The notes below the pieces were generated by a model. It had not been told where the DNA came from. It ran no database searches and saw only the letters and a program-made list of their open reading frames with translations. A stretch of 56,439 bases of DNA, taken from an uncultured Lachnospiraceae bacterium. GTDB taxonomy: Bacteria > Bacillota > Clostridia > Lachnospirales > Lachnospiraceae. Position numbers and translations under genes: made by a program. This document shows, in pieces, positions 42,965 to 52,621 of the stretch (position 1 is the first letter of the stretch; every line of letters begins with the position of its first letter). Where the stretch lies: positions 1-56,439 of the forward strand of contig CAMNQH010000017.1 of the NCBI GenBank assembly GCA_946549035.1, written 5' to 3'.

Positions 42965-42970
42965 TATAAT
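42965..42970 (+). promoter_or_regulatory. Extended -10 promoter for the small membrane protein
   Basis: TGTTATAAT, a perfect TATAAT with an upstream TG, lies 35 nt before the ATG at 43005. No good -35 is seen, as is usual for extended -10 promoters. Confidence 0.5.
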
Positions 42971-43004
42971 CCTATCATATCTTTACGAAAACAAGGAGAC
43001 CTTT

Positions 43005-43211
43005 ATGAAAAAAGCAAAACGCATCCTGGCCCTTGCAGGAGCCATTCTTTTGGCCATGCTGTATTTATCTACCCTGGTATTTGCATTACTTGGAAAGGAA
43101 TTTATGAACTGGCTGATGGCGGCTGTAGGAGCATCCATCATGATTCCCGTTTTGATATGGGCGTACGGATTTATTTATCGTCTGTTAAAGGGGGATACGA
43201 AAGATTCCTGA
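43005..43211 (+). CDS. Small two-helix membrane protein
   Basis: A 68-residue protein with two hydrophobic segments (about residues 7-28 and 36-58), a Lys-rich N-terminus (MKKAKRI) and a charged C-terminal tail. AACAAGGAGACC precedes the ATG. It is a lone plus-strand gene between two minus-strand groups. No family recognised; similar small proteins are widespread in Lachnospiraceae, by my recollection. Confidence 0.75.
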   Translation: MKKAKRILALAGAILLAMLYLSTLVFALLGKEFMNWLMAAVGASIMIPVLIWAYGFIYRLLKGDTKDS

Positions 43212-43277
43212 TCCGTCTCAGGTTTTAGATGTTTCCATTATGCCGTATGCGGCGTCAAAGAAACATAATATTACAAA

Positions 43278-43340
43278 ATATGCCCTAAATGTCCTTCCCC
43301 AACCATAAAAAACTTTTTTGAGAAGTCATTTAGAGCATAT
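43278..43340 (-). terminator. Probable terminator of the sigma factor operon
   Basis: On the minus strand ATATGCTCTAAATG and CATTTAGGGCATAT form a 14-bp stem (one G-U pair) around an A/T-rich loop, followed by TTTG. It lies 44 nt beyond the stop of the 401-residue gene. Confidence 0.5.
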
Positions 43341-43383
43341 TCCCCGGCGCTCTGTGCTATGCTATTTCCTGTCTCCAACTACA

Positions 43384-44589
43384 TCAAAACACATAATTCC
43401 CCGCCTGAATCACCTTCGTATCCTTCCTTTCCACAGCCTCATCCCAGAACCCTGTTTCCTCCTCATCATCTGTCCCCACATGAGCCACGTCCTGAGAAAC
43501 CGTCTCCACTGCGCTGATTTGTTCCTTAGAACAGACAATTGTTGCACATTCACTAAAATGCAAGCGTTCCTGAATGGCTTCGGCTGAGAGTTCCGGCGCC
43601 ACTTTTACTTCTACTACATCACTGACAAAAATTTCCCCTTGATTTTGATCCAGCAGCTTTTGATCTACCGTGACAGAAATTTTATCCGTCAGCCAAGTGC
43701 CCCTTTGTACAATCAATTCCTCATATTCCATCTGGTCGTCTTTCTCCCAGGTCATTTCTTCCAGCTCTTTCGGGATATAAAGCTTACCCTTCACCACCAG
43801 CTGTTCTAAAGCCTCCAAAGCCTCTTGCTCCTTTACATGTACATCCCCGTCCACGTAAAGCCGACCGCCTAATTTTCTTACTTCTTTTCTGCCTAACGTA
43901 ATATCGTCGTCCACATAATGCATTCCCTGGCCCAATACTTCGATTTTAGTTTCTTCCTCAAACAATCCGATTGCCCGTTCCAGCAAGGATTCCAGAATCA
44001 ATGCTTTGGGAGTCAGAAAGCGGGCCCCGGACGCCAGCAGTTTTTCTATGTCCAGCTTCTCATTCTCAAGCACTACTTGACAGGACGCATAATAATTTTT
44101 CTGCTTTGCCCGAAGAACGAATACTTGATCCGGGATAAAAGTGCTGTCTACTAAAACGGCATGATCCGGATAGCTCTCCGTCTTTCCATTGATCTGCATC
44201 ATAGGAAGTGCGGAAAGCATACTGTTTGGGCAGACCACCTTCCCGTTTACATTCAGAAGGACAATTTTTTTCAGAATTTCTTCTGTCCCTCCTTCAATAA
44301 TCAGCTTTCCGTTTACGTTGATACATAAGCGTTTTTCTGGGATCTTATCCCCCTGCTTAATTCGATAGACCCCGTTTACCTGAATCCCTTCCACATCTTC
44401 CTCCAGCTGCAGCACATTCCCGCAATCCATATGAATATCGTAGGGCGCTGTCAGGCTTTGGGCCCTGGGGTTGGTAATCACCGTGCCTGCGTGAATCGTG
44501 ATGGTCTCATACGTATCCAGCACTTCTTTCTGAATCTTTCGAATATCACAAGTATTGCTGCAGTTCACTACTAATTTTTTCTTATCCAT
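43384..44589 (-). CDS. Unrecognised repeat-rich protein co-transcribed with a sigma factor
   Basis: A 401-residue protein with no membrane segment or signal peptide. Short beta-type units recur: INVNGKLIIEGG, LLNVNGKVVCPNS, LYVDGDVHVKEQEAL and LVVKGKLYIPKEL. This suggests a beta-solenoid reminiscent of bactofilin-like or polymer-forming proteins. The C-terminus is acidic (DDEEETGFWDEAVE). It follows the sigma factor gene by 83 nt with AAGGAGGAAAAA before the ATG. It is not a typical anti-sigma factor, and its function is unknown. Confidence 0.65.
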   Translation of the reverse strand: MDKKKLVVNCSNTCDIRKIQKEVLDTYETITIHAGTVITNPRAQSLTAPYDIHMDCGNVLQLEEDVEGIQVNGVYRIKQGDKIPEKRLCINVNGKLIIEGGTEEILKKIVLLNVNGKVVCPNSMLSALPMMQINGKTESYPDHAVLVDSTFIPDQVFVLRAKQKNYYASCQVVLENEKLDIEKLLASGARFLTPKALILESLLERAIGLFEEETKIEVLGQGMHYVDDDITLGRKEVRKLGGRLYVDGDVHVKEQEALEALEQLVVKGKLYIPKELEEMTWEKDDQMEYEELIVQRGTWLTDKISVTVDQKLLDQNQGEIFVSDVVEVKVAPELSAEAIQERLHFSECATIVCSKEQISAVETVSQDVAHVGTDDEEETGFWDEAVERKDTKVIQAGNYVF

Positions 44590-44672
44590 TTTTTCCTCCT
44601 TGCCATACAGGCATAACGATCATTTTTTGTATGTTGAACGCTCCTAGAAGCAGGCCTCCTGTTTTATAGATT

Positions 44673-45128
44673 TTATCGTTCCAGTTCCATCTTCAGCAGC
44701 TTCCGCGCCAATGACAGCCGCGCGCGGACATTGGCCGGAGTCATTTGAAAAATATCTGCAATCTCCGTGGCGCGATAGCCTTCATAATGCCGCAGAATAA
44801 AAATACTTTTGTCCCGGTCGCTTAAAAGTCCCAGCATCATATCCACCTCAATGTCGCTTATGTCTTCTCCGGAAACTTTAGCCTCCCACTGAGGTTCCCG
44901 CTTCTTATGACGAATACGGTCAATCAGAAGATTCTTTGCCGTCCGATAAAGCCAGGCCCGGCGCTTTTTATCATCCAGCCGGCCCAGAGTTTCCTCATGT
45001 TCTATGGCTTTTACAAAGGTCTCCTGAACAATATCCTCTGCATTTGCATAACCATACGCCTGCTTTGAAAAATAATTCCGAAGTTCTTCGTAATAAGCGG
45101 TATATAATTCTTCCATCATGACCCTCAA
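44673..45128 (-). CDS. ECF-type sigma-70 family factor
   Basis: A 151-residue sigma factor with region 2 (LYTAYYEELRNYF, YANAEDIVQETFVKAI, AWLYRTAKNLLIDRIRHKKR) and region 4 (LLSDRDKSIFILRHYEGYRATEIADIF, VRARLSLARKLLKMEL). The start is uncertain: TTG 45128 or the ATG pair at 45119/45116. No anti-sigma gene follows; the neighbour is a repeat-rich soluble protein. A short ORF with a strong ribosome site overlaps its start. Confidence 0.9.
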   Translation of the reverse strand: MRVMMEELYTAYYEELRNYFSKQAYGYANAEDIVQETFVKAIEHEETLGRLDDKKRRAWLYRTAKNLLIDRIRHKKREPQWEAKVSGEDISDIEVDMMLGLLSDRDKSIFILRHYEGYRATEIADIFQMTPANVRARLSLARKLLKMELER

Positions 45129-45222
45129 GCTTCCCTTCTGCCATTTTATTTCTGCTTCCCGCAGTCTGTATTTTTCTTTCCAGTTCCCATCTTCTGCAGT
45201 CCGCTACCAGTTCTTCTCTCAT
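44995..45222 (-). CDS. Overlapping upstream ORF before the sigma gene (possible leader or coupling ORF)
   Basis: ATG 45222 follows AAAGGAGAAAGGT, a stronger ribosome site than that of the sigma gene. The frame MREELVADCRRWELERK... runs 75 codons and overlaps the sigma start out of frame by one base. The first roughly 35 residues look protein-like (charged helix); the rest is a shadow of the sigma gene. It could be a short coupling peptide, an anti-sigma relic, or the product of a frameshift. Confidence 0.3.
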   Translation of the reverse strand: MREELVADCRRWELERKIQTAGSRNKMAEGKLEGHDGRIIYRLLRRTSELFFKAGVWLCKCRGYCSGDLCKSHRT

Positions 45223-45297
45223 ACCTTTCTCCTTTTCTCTGTTTGCCTGCTTTCATAAAGGATAACGCCTGAACCTGGTAAAATGTGAAATACTTTT

Positions 45298-46644
45298 TTA
45301 TTTTTTTTTGCAATCTGTCTGCGCCGGGCCGTCTATGAGCTGTCCCCTCTGATCAAAGCGGGAGCCGTGGCAGGGGCAGTCATACGTTTCTTCCTCCGGA
45401 TTCCATTCCAGCCGGCATCCCATATGGGGACAGTTGGGAACAAAATCTTTCGTCTTTCCCGGCAGAAGATGTTTTGCCAGCCCTTTTGCCGTATAGATAC
45501 TATGGGATAACAGTTCTCCTGCCGCCTTCATGGTAAACTGCCTTTGGGGAGAAAAAATATCTCCTTGGGGACAATCCTTTCCGGTAATCAATGACGTCAG
45601 AAGATGAGCGCTTGCCATAGACCCGGTCATTCCCCACTTCCCAAAGCCTGTGGCCACATACCAGCGGGGTTTTCTTTTGGAAAATTGTCCCACATAGGGA
45701 ACGCCGTCTAAAGTCATACAATCCTGGGCGGACCAATAAAACCTCTCACGATATCCAGAATAATATTCTTCCGCCTTTTTTCGAAGCATCTCATATCCTC
45801 CGCCAGCCTGATTCTTCCCGGTACGATGACTTCCTCCCCCCATCAGCAGGCAATCCCCCTGAGCACGAAAGGAAAGCTCCTCCCTGTCTACGCCTAAATA
45901 CATTCCCTCAGGCAGAGGAACGCCTTCTAATGCCAGGACATAGCTCCGCTCTTGATACATCCTGGCAAAGTAATATCCCGGTATATTGAGGAAGGGGAAA
46001 TGGGACGCAAATATCACATGCTCTGCCGTCACATTTCCCCTGTCTGTCTCTACCTGCTGCCCTTCCACTTTTAATACTTTCGTTTCTTCATATACCGTTA
46101 CTTCCTCTGCAAGAGCCGCCAAAAATTTCAAAGGATGGAATCTGGCCTGCCCCTCAAACCGAACCGCCCCAGACACTGGAAAGGGAAGCTCACTGTCTGT
46201 CTCAAAGGACGCGGGTATGCCAAGGCTTCTCGCTGCCTCTGCTTCTCTTTTTAAGGGCAGTTCCTGGGCCCTGGAATACAAGTAGGCGGAGCATTTGGTA
46301 AATCCACAGTCTATTCCCTTCTGCTGAATCAGCCTTTCATATTCCCCAATGGCCCCTTCATTTGCTCTGGCATAATGATATGCCATCTGCCTGCCAAAGA
46401 CTTGTATCAAACGGTCATAGATCAATCCATGCTGAGACGTAATTTTTGCCGTAGTATTTTGTGTCTGCCCGCTTCCAATCCTCTTGGCCTCCAATACCAC
46501 AGTATTTACTCCCGCCTGCTTTAGATAATATGAAGTTAATATTCCTGCCATCCCTGCGCCTATCACCACAGCATCCGTCTTTATATCCCCAGAAAGTGAC
46601 TGCCGTTTTCTAATGTTTGATTCTGCTACCCAAATGGACTCCAT
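45298..46644 (-). CDS. FAD-dependent oxidoreductase with C-terminal Rieske domain
   Basis: A 448-residue DAO-family flavoprotein. The FAD-binding motif DAVVIGAGMAGILTSYYLK lies near residue 25, and TGFGKWGMTGSM is the C-terminal FAD contact. The last 60 residues are a Rieske 2Fe-2S domain (CPHMGC...CPCHGS, the C-x-H and C-x2-H ligands). Related proteins act on amines or choline derivatives, but the substrate is unknown here. Monocistronic, between the sigma operon and the MATE gene. Confidence 0.9.
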   Translation of the reverse strand: MESIWVAESNIRKRQSLSGDIKTDAVVIGAGMAGILTSYYLKQAGVNTVVLEAKRIGSGQTQNTTAKITSQHGLIYDRLIQVFGRQMAYHYARANEGAIGEYERLIQQKGIDCGFTKCSAYLYSRAQELPLKREAEAARSLGIPASFETDSELPFPVSGAVRFEGQARFHPLKFLAALAEEVTVYEETKVLKVEGQQVETDRGNVTAEHVIFASHFPFLNIPGYYFARMYQERSYVLALEGVPLPEGMYLGVDREELSFRAQGDCLLMGGGSHRTGKNQAGGGYEMLRKKAEEYYSGYRERFYWSAQDCMTLDGVPYVGQFSKRKPRWYVATGFGKWGMTGSMASAHLLTSLITGKDCPQGDIFSPQRQFTMKAAGELLSHSIYTAKGLAKHLLPGKTKDFVPNCPHMGCRLEWNPEEETYDCPCHGSRFDQRGQLIDGPAQTDCKKK

Positions 46645-46733
46645 AGAAAACCTCCCTATCTATATTTTTGGATAGCATATACCAAACGGTCAAATCCCAT
46701 ACCTTTTCAGATCAGAAACTCTCTAAAAGTACG

Positions 46734-48092
46734 CTATACCAGCCGTTTTTTCTTCCATCCTCCCTGAGCGTACCGGCTCACTGCTATCACAAGCCCTACA
46801 AACCAGCCGATGGGATTCGCCCACATAATAATCATTCCTTCTGTCACGTCCGCCAGAGCATACGTCAACCCCACCCGAACACATAGATTTACCAGGCTGC
46901 AGGTTAAAAACCATTTCATATCCGCAGCCCCCCGAAGTACTCCGTTGCTCACATTCATCAACCCCATAACAAAATAGAATAACGAGATAATACTCAAATA
47001 TTCTGCTCCAATGGCGATAGCCTCCGCTCCTGTGGCAGAATCCAAAAAAAGCCCCACAAATTGTTCCCCGCAGAAGAAAAATATCACCGCAATCACCAAT
47101 CCGATCAAAGCCGCCATAGCTAGGCAAATACGGTATCCTGTTTTAATCCGTTCCGGTTTGTTGGCGCCCATATTCTGAGCCACATAGGTGGACATGGCAT
47201 TGCCCACAGCAACCATAGGAACAATGGCAATGCCGTCAATTTTTACTGCAGCGGTATATCCGGCTAAAAATGTAGAACCAAACCGGTTGACGGCCGCCTG
47301 TATCAGCAACATGCCCATAGAAACAATAGACTGCTGAACGATGGTGGGAATAGCTACTTTTATCATACTTTTCAGCATTTCCCTGTCAAAGTAGGAAAAA
47401 CGCTCCGTCTGAATCCCCCGCAGCTTTTTCATTAAAAATACAAAGGAAAGCACCGCTGAAATCCCCTGGGCAATCAAGGTGGCCCAGGCAACTCCCGGCA
47501 CTCCCATCTGAAGCTTTGCCACGAAAAAGATATCAAGCCCAATATTCAACAGGGAAGAAAAAATCAAAAATATCAAGGGCTTCACGGAATCCCCCAACGC
47601 ATTGAAAATCGCTGAAAACGCATTGTACAAAAATAGAAATACAAACCCGCAAAAGTAAATCTGCAAGTAAGCGGCCGCGTCCTTGAAAATATCTTCCGGC
47701 GTACCCATCAGATGCATCAGTCCCTGATTGATCATCATTCCCAGTATGCTTAAAATCACACTAAACCCTAAGATTGAAATCAAGGCTGTAGAAATTGCCG
47801 TCTTCATCCGCTCCATCTGCTTTGCGCCGAATAACTGCGAAATTACTACGGAGCATCCAATCCCGGTGCCCAAAGCTACCATCACAAAGAGCATGGTAAT
47901 TGCAGTGGAAGCTCCAACGGCTGCCAATGCTTCCTCCCCCACCACATTCCCTACCACAATGGAATCTATGATATTGTAAAATTGTTGAAACAGATTCCCC
48001 ACAATCATGGGAATCGCAAATAAAATTAAAGGCTTTACCGGATTCCCGGAAATCATGCTGGCCTTCTTTTGTTCCTGTATTTGTTCCGCCAT
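46734..48092 (-). CDS. MATE family efflux transporter
   Basis: A 452-residue protein with about 12 hydrophobic segments and the MATE pattern PLILFAIPMIVGNLFQQFYNIIDSIVVG at the start, repeated in the second half (MIKVAIPTIVQQSIVSMGM). It is the DinF/NorM type that exports drugs or metabolites with sodium or protons. I choose ATG 48092 (MAEQIQEQKKA) after GGGAG; a longer frame to 48146 is possible. No regulator is adjacent. Confidence 0.9.
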   Translation of the reverse strand: MAEQIQEQKKASMISGNPVKPLILFAIPMIVGNLFQQFYNIIDSIVVGNVVGEEALAAVGASTAITMLFVMVALGTGIGCSVVISQLFGAKQMERMKTAISTALISILGFSVILSILGMMINQGLMHLMGTPEDIFKDAAAYLQIYFCGFVFLFLYNAFSAIFNALGDSVKPLIFLIFSSLLNIGLDIFFVAKLQMGVPGVAWATLIAQGISAVLSFVFLMKKLRGIQTERFSYFDREMLKSMIKVAIPTIVQQSIVSMGMLLIQAAVNRFGSTFLAGYTAAVKIDGIAIVPMVAVGNAMSTYVAQNMGANKPERIKTGYRICLAMAALIGLVIAVIFFFCGEQFVGLFLDSATGAEAIAIGAEYLSIISLFYFVMGLMNVSNGVLRGAADMKWFLTCSLVNLCVRVGLTYALADVTEGMIIMWANPIGWFVGLVIAVSRYAQGGWKKKRLV

Positions 48093-48177
48093 CTCCTGTA
48101 CTCCCTTCTGTTTTTCCGAATATTCATAATAAGACATCCAAACCATCCCGGCCCTTTTTAACCCCTTCTTGGAAAAA

Positions 48178-48200
48178 GGTACATGGAAATTCCATGTACC
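48178..48200 (-). terminator. Terminator of carB
   Basis: GGTACATGGAA-A-TTCCATGTACC, an 11-bp stem followed on the minus strand by TTTTTCC; on the plus strand a T6 run follows 4 nt later. It may act in both directions. Confidence 0.75.
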
Positions 48201-48280
48201 TGCATTTTTTCCTTTTATTTTTTCATAAGCCAGCGCATTCTGTCTGCCTGCGGCCTCCTATTTGCTTTTGTCCCAGCCGC

Positions 48281-51200
48281 CTATTTATTATGAATTTCGC
48301 TGTGCAGCTCCTGCAAGGACTTCAGTTCCCCACTCTTATGAGACTTGATATAGTGAATTCCTTCTGCTGTGGCTTTCGCCGCCGCCATGGTCGTCATATA
48401 AGGAATCTTGGCTTTGATGGTTGCTTTCCGCAGATAACTGTCATCGTGGATGTCGTCTTTATCTCTGGGGGAATTCAACACTAACTGAATCTCGCCGTTG
48501 GTAATCATATCCGCGATGTTCGGCCGGCCTTCGTAAAGCTTCTTCACCTTGGTCGCCTCTATTCCGGCGGAAGTAATCAAATCATACGTGCCGCCGGTGG
48601 CTACTAGACGAAAACCGTCTTCCCAAAGGCTTCTGGCTACTTCCACCACTTCTCCTTTGTCCTTATCATTTACGGAAAGCAGTACGGTTCCTTCTAAAGG
48701 AAGTCTGGACTGTACCCCCTCCTGGGCCTTATAAAACGCTTCCCCGTAAGACGGCGATAACCCCAGCACCTCCCCGGTGGAACGCATTTCCGGCCCCAGG
48801 ATGGGATCCACCTCCGGGAACATATTGAAGGGGAATGCGGCTTCTTTCACCCCGTAATTGGGAATCACCTGTTCTTTTAACTCTGGCACCGGAGAGGGAC
48901 GTCCGGTAAGCTCCGCCGTAATAATATCCGTCGCCAAAGGCACCATGCGGATATTGCAGACCTTAGATACCAAGGGCACAGTCCGGGAAGCTCTGGGATT
49001 CGCCTCCAGCACATATACTTTACCATTTTCAATGGCGTACTGCATGTTCATCAGGCCTTTGACATGCATCTCTTCTGCAATCTTTCTGGTATATTCCTTA
49101 ATCGTCTCCACATTTTCAGAAGATATGTGTACGGAAGGAATGATACAAGCGGAATCTCCGGAATGTACGCCCGCCAGTTCAATGTGCTCCATAACCGCCG
49201 GAACAAATGCATGGGTTCCGTCGCTGATAGCGTCCGCCTCACATTCTAAGGCATGATTCAGGAAACGGTCGATCAAAATAGGCCGGTCCGGCGTAACGCC
49301 TACCGCCGCCTGCATATATCCGGTCATGCTTTCATCGTCATAAACCACCTCCATGCCCCGGCCTCCCAGTACATAAGAGGGGCGCACCATAACGGGATAT
49401 CCAATCTGTCCCGCAATCTCCACTGCCTCTTCTACCGTCGTAGCCATGCCGGATTCGGGCATAGGAATCTCAAGCTTTTCCATCATAGCCCGGAATAAAT
49501 CACGATCCTCCGCCAAATCAATCACAGAAGGAGCCGTTCCCAAAATCTTCACTCCATTTGCCTCCAGCTCAGAAGCAAGATTTAAAGGCGTCTGTCCTCC
49601 AAACTGGGCAATAACGCCTAAGGGCTTTTCTTTTTTGTAAATACTCAGCACATCTTCCAACGTCAAAGGCTCAAAGTAGAGCTTGTCCGAAGTATCATAA
49701 TCCGTAGACACTGTCTCAGGATTACAGTTTACAATAATAGTCTCAAATCCCAGTTTTTTCAGCGCCAAAGAAGCGTGGACGCAGCAATAGTCAAATTCAA
49801 TTCCCTGCCCAATACGATTAGGACCGCCTCCCAATATCATAATCTTAGGCTTGTCCGTATTGACAGGACTCTTATCCTGTACGTGATAAGTGGAGTAATA
49901 ATAGGCGCTGTCCTTCGTCCCGCTGACATGAACGCCCTCCCAGGCTTCCTCAAGCCCAAGAGCAATCCGGCGGCTGCGGATTTCTTCTTCCGGAAGTTCC
50001 AGAAGCTGACTTAAATATTTATCGGAAAATCCGTCCTTCTTAGCCGACAGCAGCAAATCGTCGGAAGGCAGATGCCCTTTTTCCAGCAACAGCGCTTCCT
50101 CTTCCTCCACCAGTTCCTTCATCTGCTCTATGAAAAATGCTTTTACTTTGGTAGCTTCATGAATCTCCTCTGTAGTAGCTCCCTTTCGCAGCGCTTCATA
50201 CATCATAAAATGGCGCTCGCTGGAAGCTGTCTGGAGCCTGCGCAAAAGCTCTTCCTTGGACAAGGCGTCAAAATCTTTAACATGGCCCAACCCATAGCGT
50301 CCTGTCTCCAGAGAGCGGATAGCCTTTTGGAACGCTTCTTTATACGTCTTTCCAATGCTCATAACCTCTCCCACGGCCCGCATCTGGGTGCCAAGCTTAT
50401 CTTCCACTCCTTTGAATTTTTCAAAAGCCCACCGGGCAAATTTAATTACAACATAGTCCCCATCCGGCACATAGCGGTCCAATGTCCCGTATTTTCCGCA
50501 GGGAATGTCTTTTAATGTCAAACCGGCCGCCAGCATAGCAGATACCAAAGCGATGGGGAAGCCTGTGGCTTTGGACGCCAATGCAGAAGAACGGGAAGTT
50601 CTTGGATTGATCTCAATCACTATGATACGGTCGCTTACCGGATCATGGGCAAACTGCACGTTGGTTCCGCCAATCACCTGAACGGACTCTACAATCTTAT
50701 ACGCCTGCTCCTGAAGCCTTTGCTGGCACTCCTTAGATATGGTAAGCATAGGCGCCGAGCAGAAAGAGTCTCCGGTATGAACGCCTAAGGGATCAATATT
50801 TTCAATAAAACATACGGTAATGATATGATTGTCTGCATCCCGCACTACTTCCAGTTCTAATTCTTCCCATCCCAAAATGGACTCTTCCACCAGGACCTGT
50901 CCCACCAGGCTGGCCTGAAGTCCTCTTGCGCAAACGGTTTTTAATTCTTCCTTATTATATACCAGTCCGCCTCCGGCGCCCCCCATGGTATAGGCCGGAC
51001 GAAGCACCACCGGATAGCTCAATTTATCTGCGATGGCCAACGCCTCTTCTACGGAATAGGCCACTTCGCTGCGAGCCATTTCAATTCCCAGCTTGTCCAT
51101 GGTCTTTTTAAATTCAATTCTGTCTTCTCCCCGTTCAATGGCGTCCACCTGGACTCCAATAACCTGGACTGCATATTTCTCCAAAACACCCGCTTTATTC

Positions 51201-51505
51201 AGCTCTGCACAAAGATTCAGACCGGACTGGCCTCCCAGGTTGGGCAGCAGCGCATCCGGCCGTTCCTTGGCAATAATCTGCTCCAAACGCTCTACATTCA
51301 GCGGTTCAATATAGGTAACGTCCGCTGTCTCCGGATCTGTCATAATTGTAGCCGGATTGGAATTCACCAATACGATCTCATACCCAAGCTTTTTCAACGC
51401 TTTGCAAGCCTGGGTTCCGGAATAGTCAAATTCACAAGCTTGGCCGATAATAATCGGCCCGGATCCTATTATCAATATTTTATGAATGTCTGTTCTCTTT
51501 GGCAC
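48281..51505 (-). CDS. carB: Carbamoyl-phosphate synthase large subunit
   Basis: A 1074-residue protein with two duplicated ATP-grasp synthetase halves (ILIIGSGPIIIGQACEFDYSGTQACKAL near the start and IMILGGGPNRIGQGIEFDYCCVH near residue 560) and a C-terminal MGS-like allosteric domain. It makes carbamoyl phosphate from bicarbonate, ATP and ammonia for arginine and pyrimidine synthesis. It starts at GTG 51505 with AGGAGG 8 nt upstream. The glutaminase subunit gene carA is not next to it or anywhere in the window, so it must be elsewhere. Confidence 0.97.
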   Translation of the reverse strand: MPKRTDIHKILIIGSGPIIIGQACEFDYSGTQACKALKKLGYEIVLVNSNPATIMTDPETADVTYIEPLNVERLEQIIAKERPDALLPNLGGQSGLNLCAELNKAGVLEKYAVQVIGVQVDAIERGEDRIEFKKTMDKLGIEMARSEVAYSVEEALAIADKLSYPVVLRPAYTMGGAGGGLVYNKEELKTVCARGLQASLVGQVLVEESILGWEELELEVVRDADNHIITVCFIENIDPLGVHTGDSFCSAPMLTISKECQQRLQEQAYKIVESVQVIGGTNVQFAHDPVSDRIIVIEINPRTSRSSALASKATGFPIALVSAMLAAGLTLKDIPCGKYGTLDRYVPDGDYVVIKFARWAFEKFKGVEDKLGTQMRAVGEVMSIGKTYKEAFQKAIRSLETGRYGLGHVKDFDALSKEELLRRLQTASSERHFMMYEALRKGATTEEIHEATKVKAFFIEQMKELVEEEEALLLEKGHLPSDDLLLSAKKDGFSDKYLSQLLELPEEEIRSRRIALGLEEAWEGVHVSGTKDSAYYYSTYHVQDKSPVNTDKPKIMILGGGPNRIGQGIEFDYCCVHASLALKKLGFETIIVNCNPETVSTDYDTSDKLYFEPLTLEDVLSIYKKEKPLGVIAQFGGQTPLNLASELEANGVKILGTAPSVIDLAEDRDLFRAMMEKLEIPMPESGMATTVEEAVEIAGQIGYPVMVRPSYVLGGRGMEVVYDDESMTGYMQAAVGVTPDRPILIDRFLNHALECEADAISDGTHAFVPAVMEHIELAGVHSGDSACIIPSVHISSENVETIKEYTRKIAEEMHVKGLMNMQYAIENGKVYVLEANPRASRTVPLVSKVCNIRMVPLATDIITAELTGRPSPVPELKEQVIPNYGVKEAAFPFNMFPEVDPILGPEMRSTGEVLGLSPSYGEAFYKAQEGVQSRLPLEGTVLLSVNDKDKGEVVEVARSLWEDGFRLVATGGTYDLITSAGIEATKVKKLYEGRPNIADMITNGEIQLVLNSPRDKDDIHDDSYLRKATIKAKIPYMTTMAAAKATAEGIHYIKSHKSGELKSLQELHSEIHNK

Positions 51506-51600
51506 AAAGGTATCCTCCTGTTTTTTCTCATTTTACCATTATCATACAGGAACTGTCAATTCTTTCAATCGAAGCTCTCTTATCCCATCCACTTTTCCTA

Positions 51601-52587
51601 TCATTCTACTTCCAGCTCCTGCTGTTTAAAATCAATCTGAATCGTGGTTCCTTTCCCCGCCTCTGACTCTGCAAAAAACTCATGGCCCAGCCGCTCTAAG
51701 ATCCTGCGGCACAAATACAGCCCAATGCCGCTGGCTTTTTTATCCCTGCGGCCGTTATATCCAGTATATCCTTTTTCAAATATCCTGGGAAGATCCTCCG
51801 GCGCAATCCCAATTCCCGTATCCTGAATGGAAAGCGTCCGTCCTTTTGCCATAATCTGAATGGAACCCTTCTTGGTATATTTCAAAGCATTGGACAGAAT
51901 CTGCTCTAACACAAACACCAGCCATTTTTCATCGGTAATTACCTTAATTCCCACCGGCTCATAAATCAAACGCAGCTTTTTCGTGATAAACTGGGAAGCA
52001 TATTTGCGGACAGCCTGGCGAATCAAATCATCCAGATCATATTCACGAATCACGTAATCAGACGTGTCGCTGTCTAACCGCAGTACTGCCAGCACCATAT
52101 CCACATACTGCTGAATACGGCACAATTCCTGGCGTATCTCCCTGGAAAAGGACGTATCCTCTCGTTGAAGGATAAGATCCATAGCTGCAATGGGCGTCTT
52201 AATCTGATGAACCCAAATCGTATAATATTCCATAAGCTCCTGATATCTGCGTCTGGAATCGTCCATACACTGGCGTTTTTGCAGAAACAATTCCGCCAAA
52301 AGCTCCTGGTACAGCAGCTCCGTCCCACGCACTGCCACCGGAAGATGTTCTAACGTAATGCCGATTTCCTGCCGCACCCCTTGTAGCTGAATCTGCTTTT
52401 TTTGAAAGTGCAGATAATCCCCTGTCAGCAGAAGCATTCCCAAAAAACAGCAAATTCCGGCGGCATAGAGTACCGCCTCCGCCGGCAGGCCATACAGATA
52501 AAATATCACAAAAAAAACGGCAGAAAACAACAAAAAAACAAAGGCGCTCCACTTCCGGCAGGATAAATAACAGAATAAATTTTTCAT
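51601..52587 (-). CDS. BceS-like sensor histidine kinase
   Basis: A 328-residue kinase with two closely spaced membrane helices (about residues 13-30 and 36-55) and almost no extracellular loop, the intramembrane-sensing type. The H-box is WVHQIKTPIAAM, the N-box LEQILSNALKYT and the G-box DTGIGIAPEDLPRIFEKGYTG. Such kinases sense antimicrobial peptides through a partner BceAB transporter, which is not present here. The kinase and its regulator are 34 nt apart. Confidence 0.92.
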   Translation of the reverse strand: MKNLFCYLSCRKWSAFVFLLFSAVFFVIFYLYGLPAEAVLYAAGICCFLGMLLLTGDYLHFQKKQIQLQGVRQEIGITLEHLPVAVRGTELLYQELLAELFLQKRQCMDDSRRRYQELMEYYTIWVHQIKTPIAAMDLILQREDTSFSREIRQELCRIQQYVDMVLAVLRLDSDTSDYVIREYDLDDLIRQAVRKYASQFITKKLRLIYEPVGIKVITDEKWLVFVLEQILSNALKYTKKGSIQIMAKGRTLSIQDTGIGIAPEDLPRIFEKGYTGYNGRRDKKASGIGLYLCRRILERLGHEFFAESEAGKGTTIQIDFKQQELEVE

Positions 52588-52621
52588 CTCTCCATTCCTT
52601 TTCTTTCCGATGTGTCAACCA

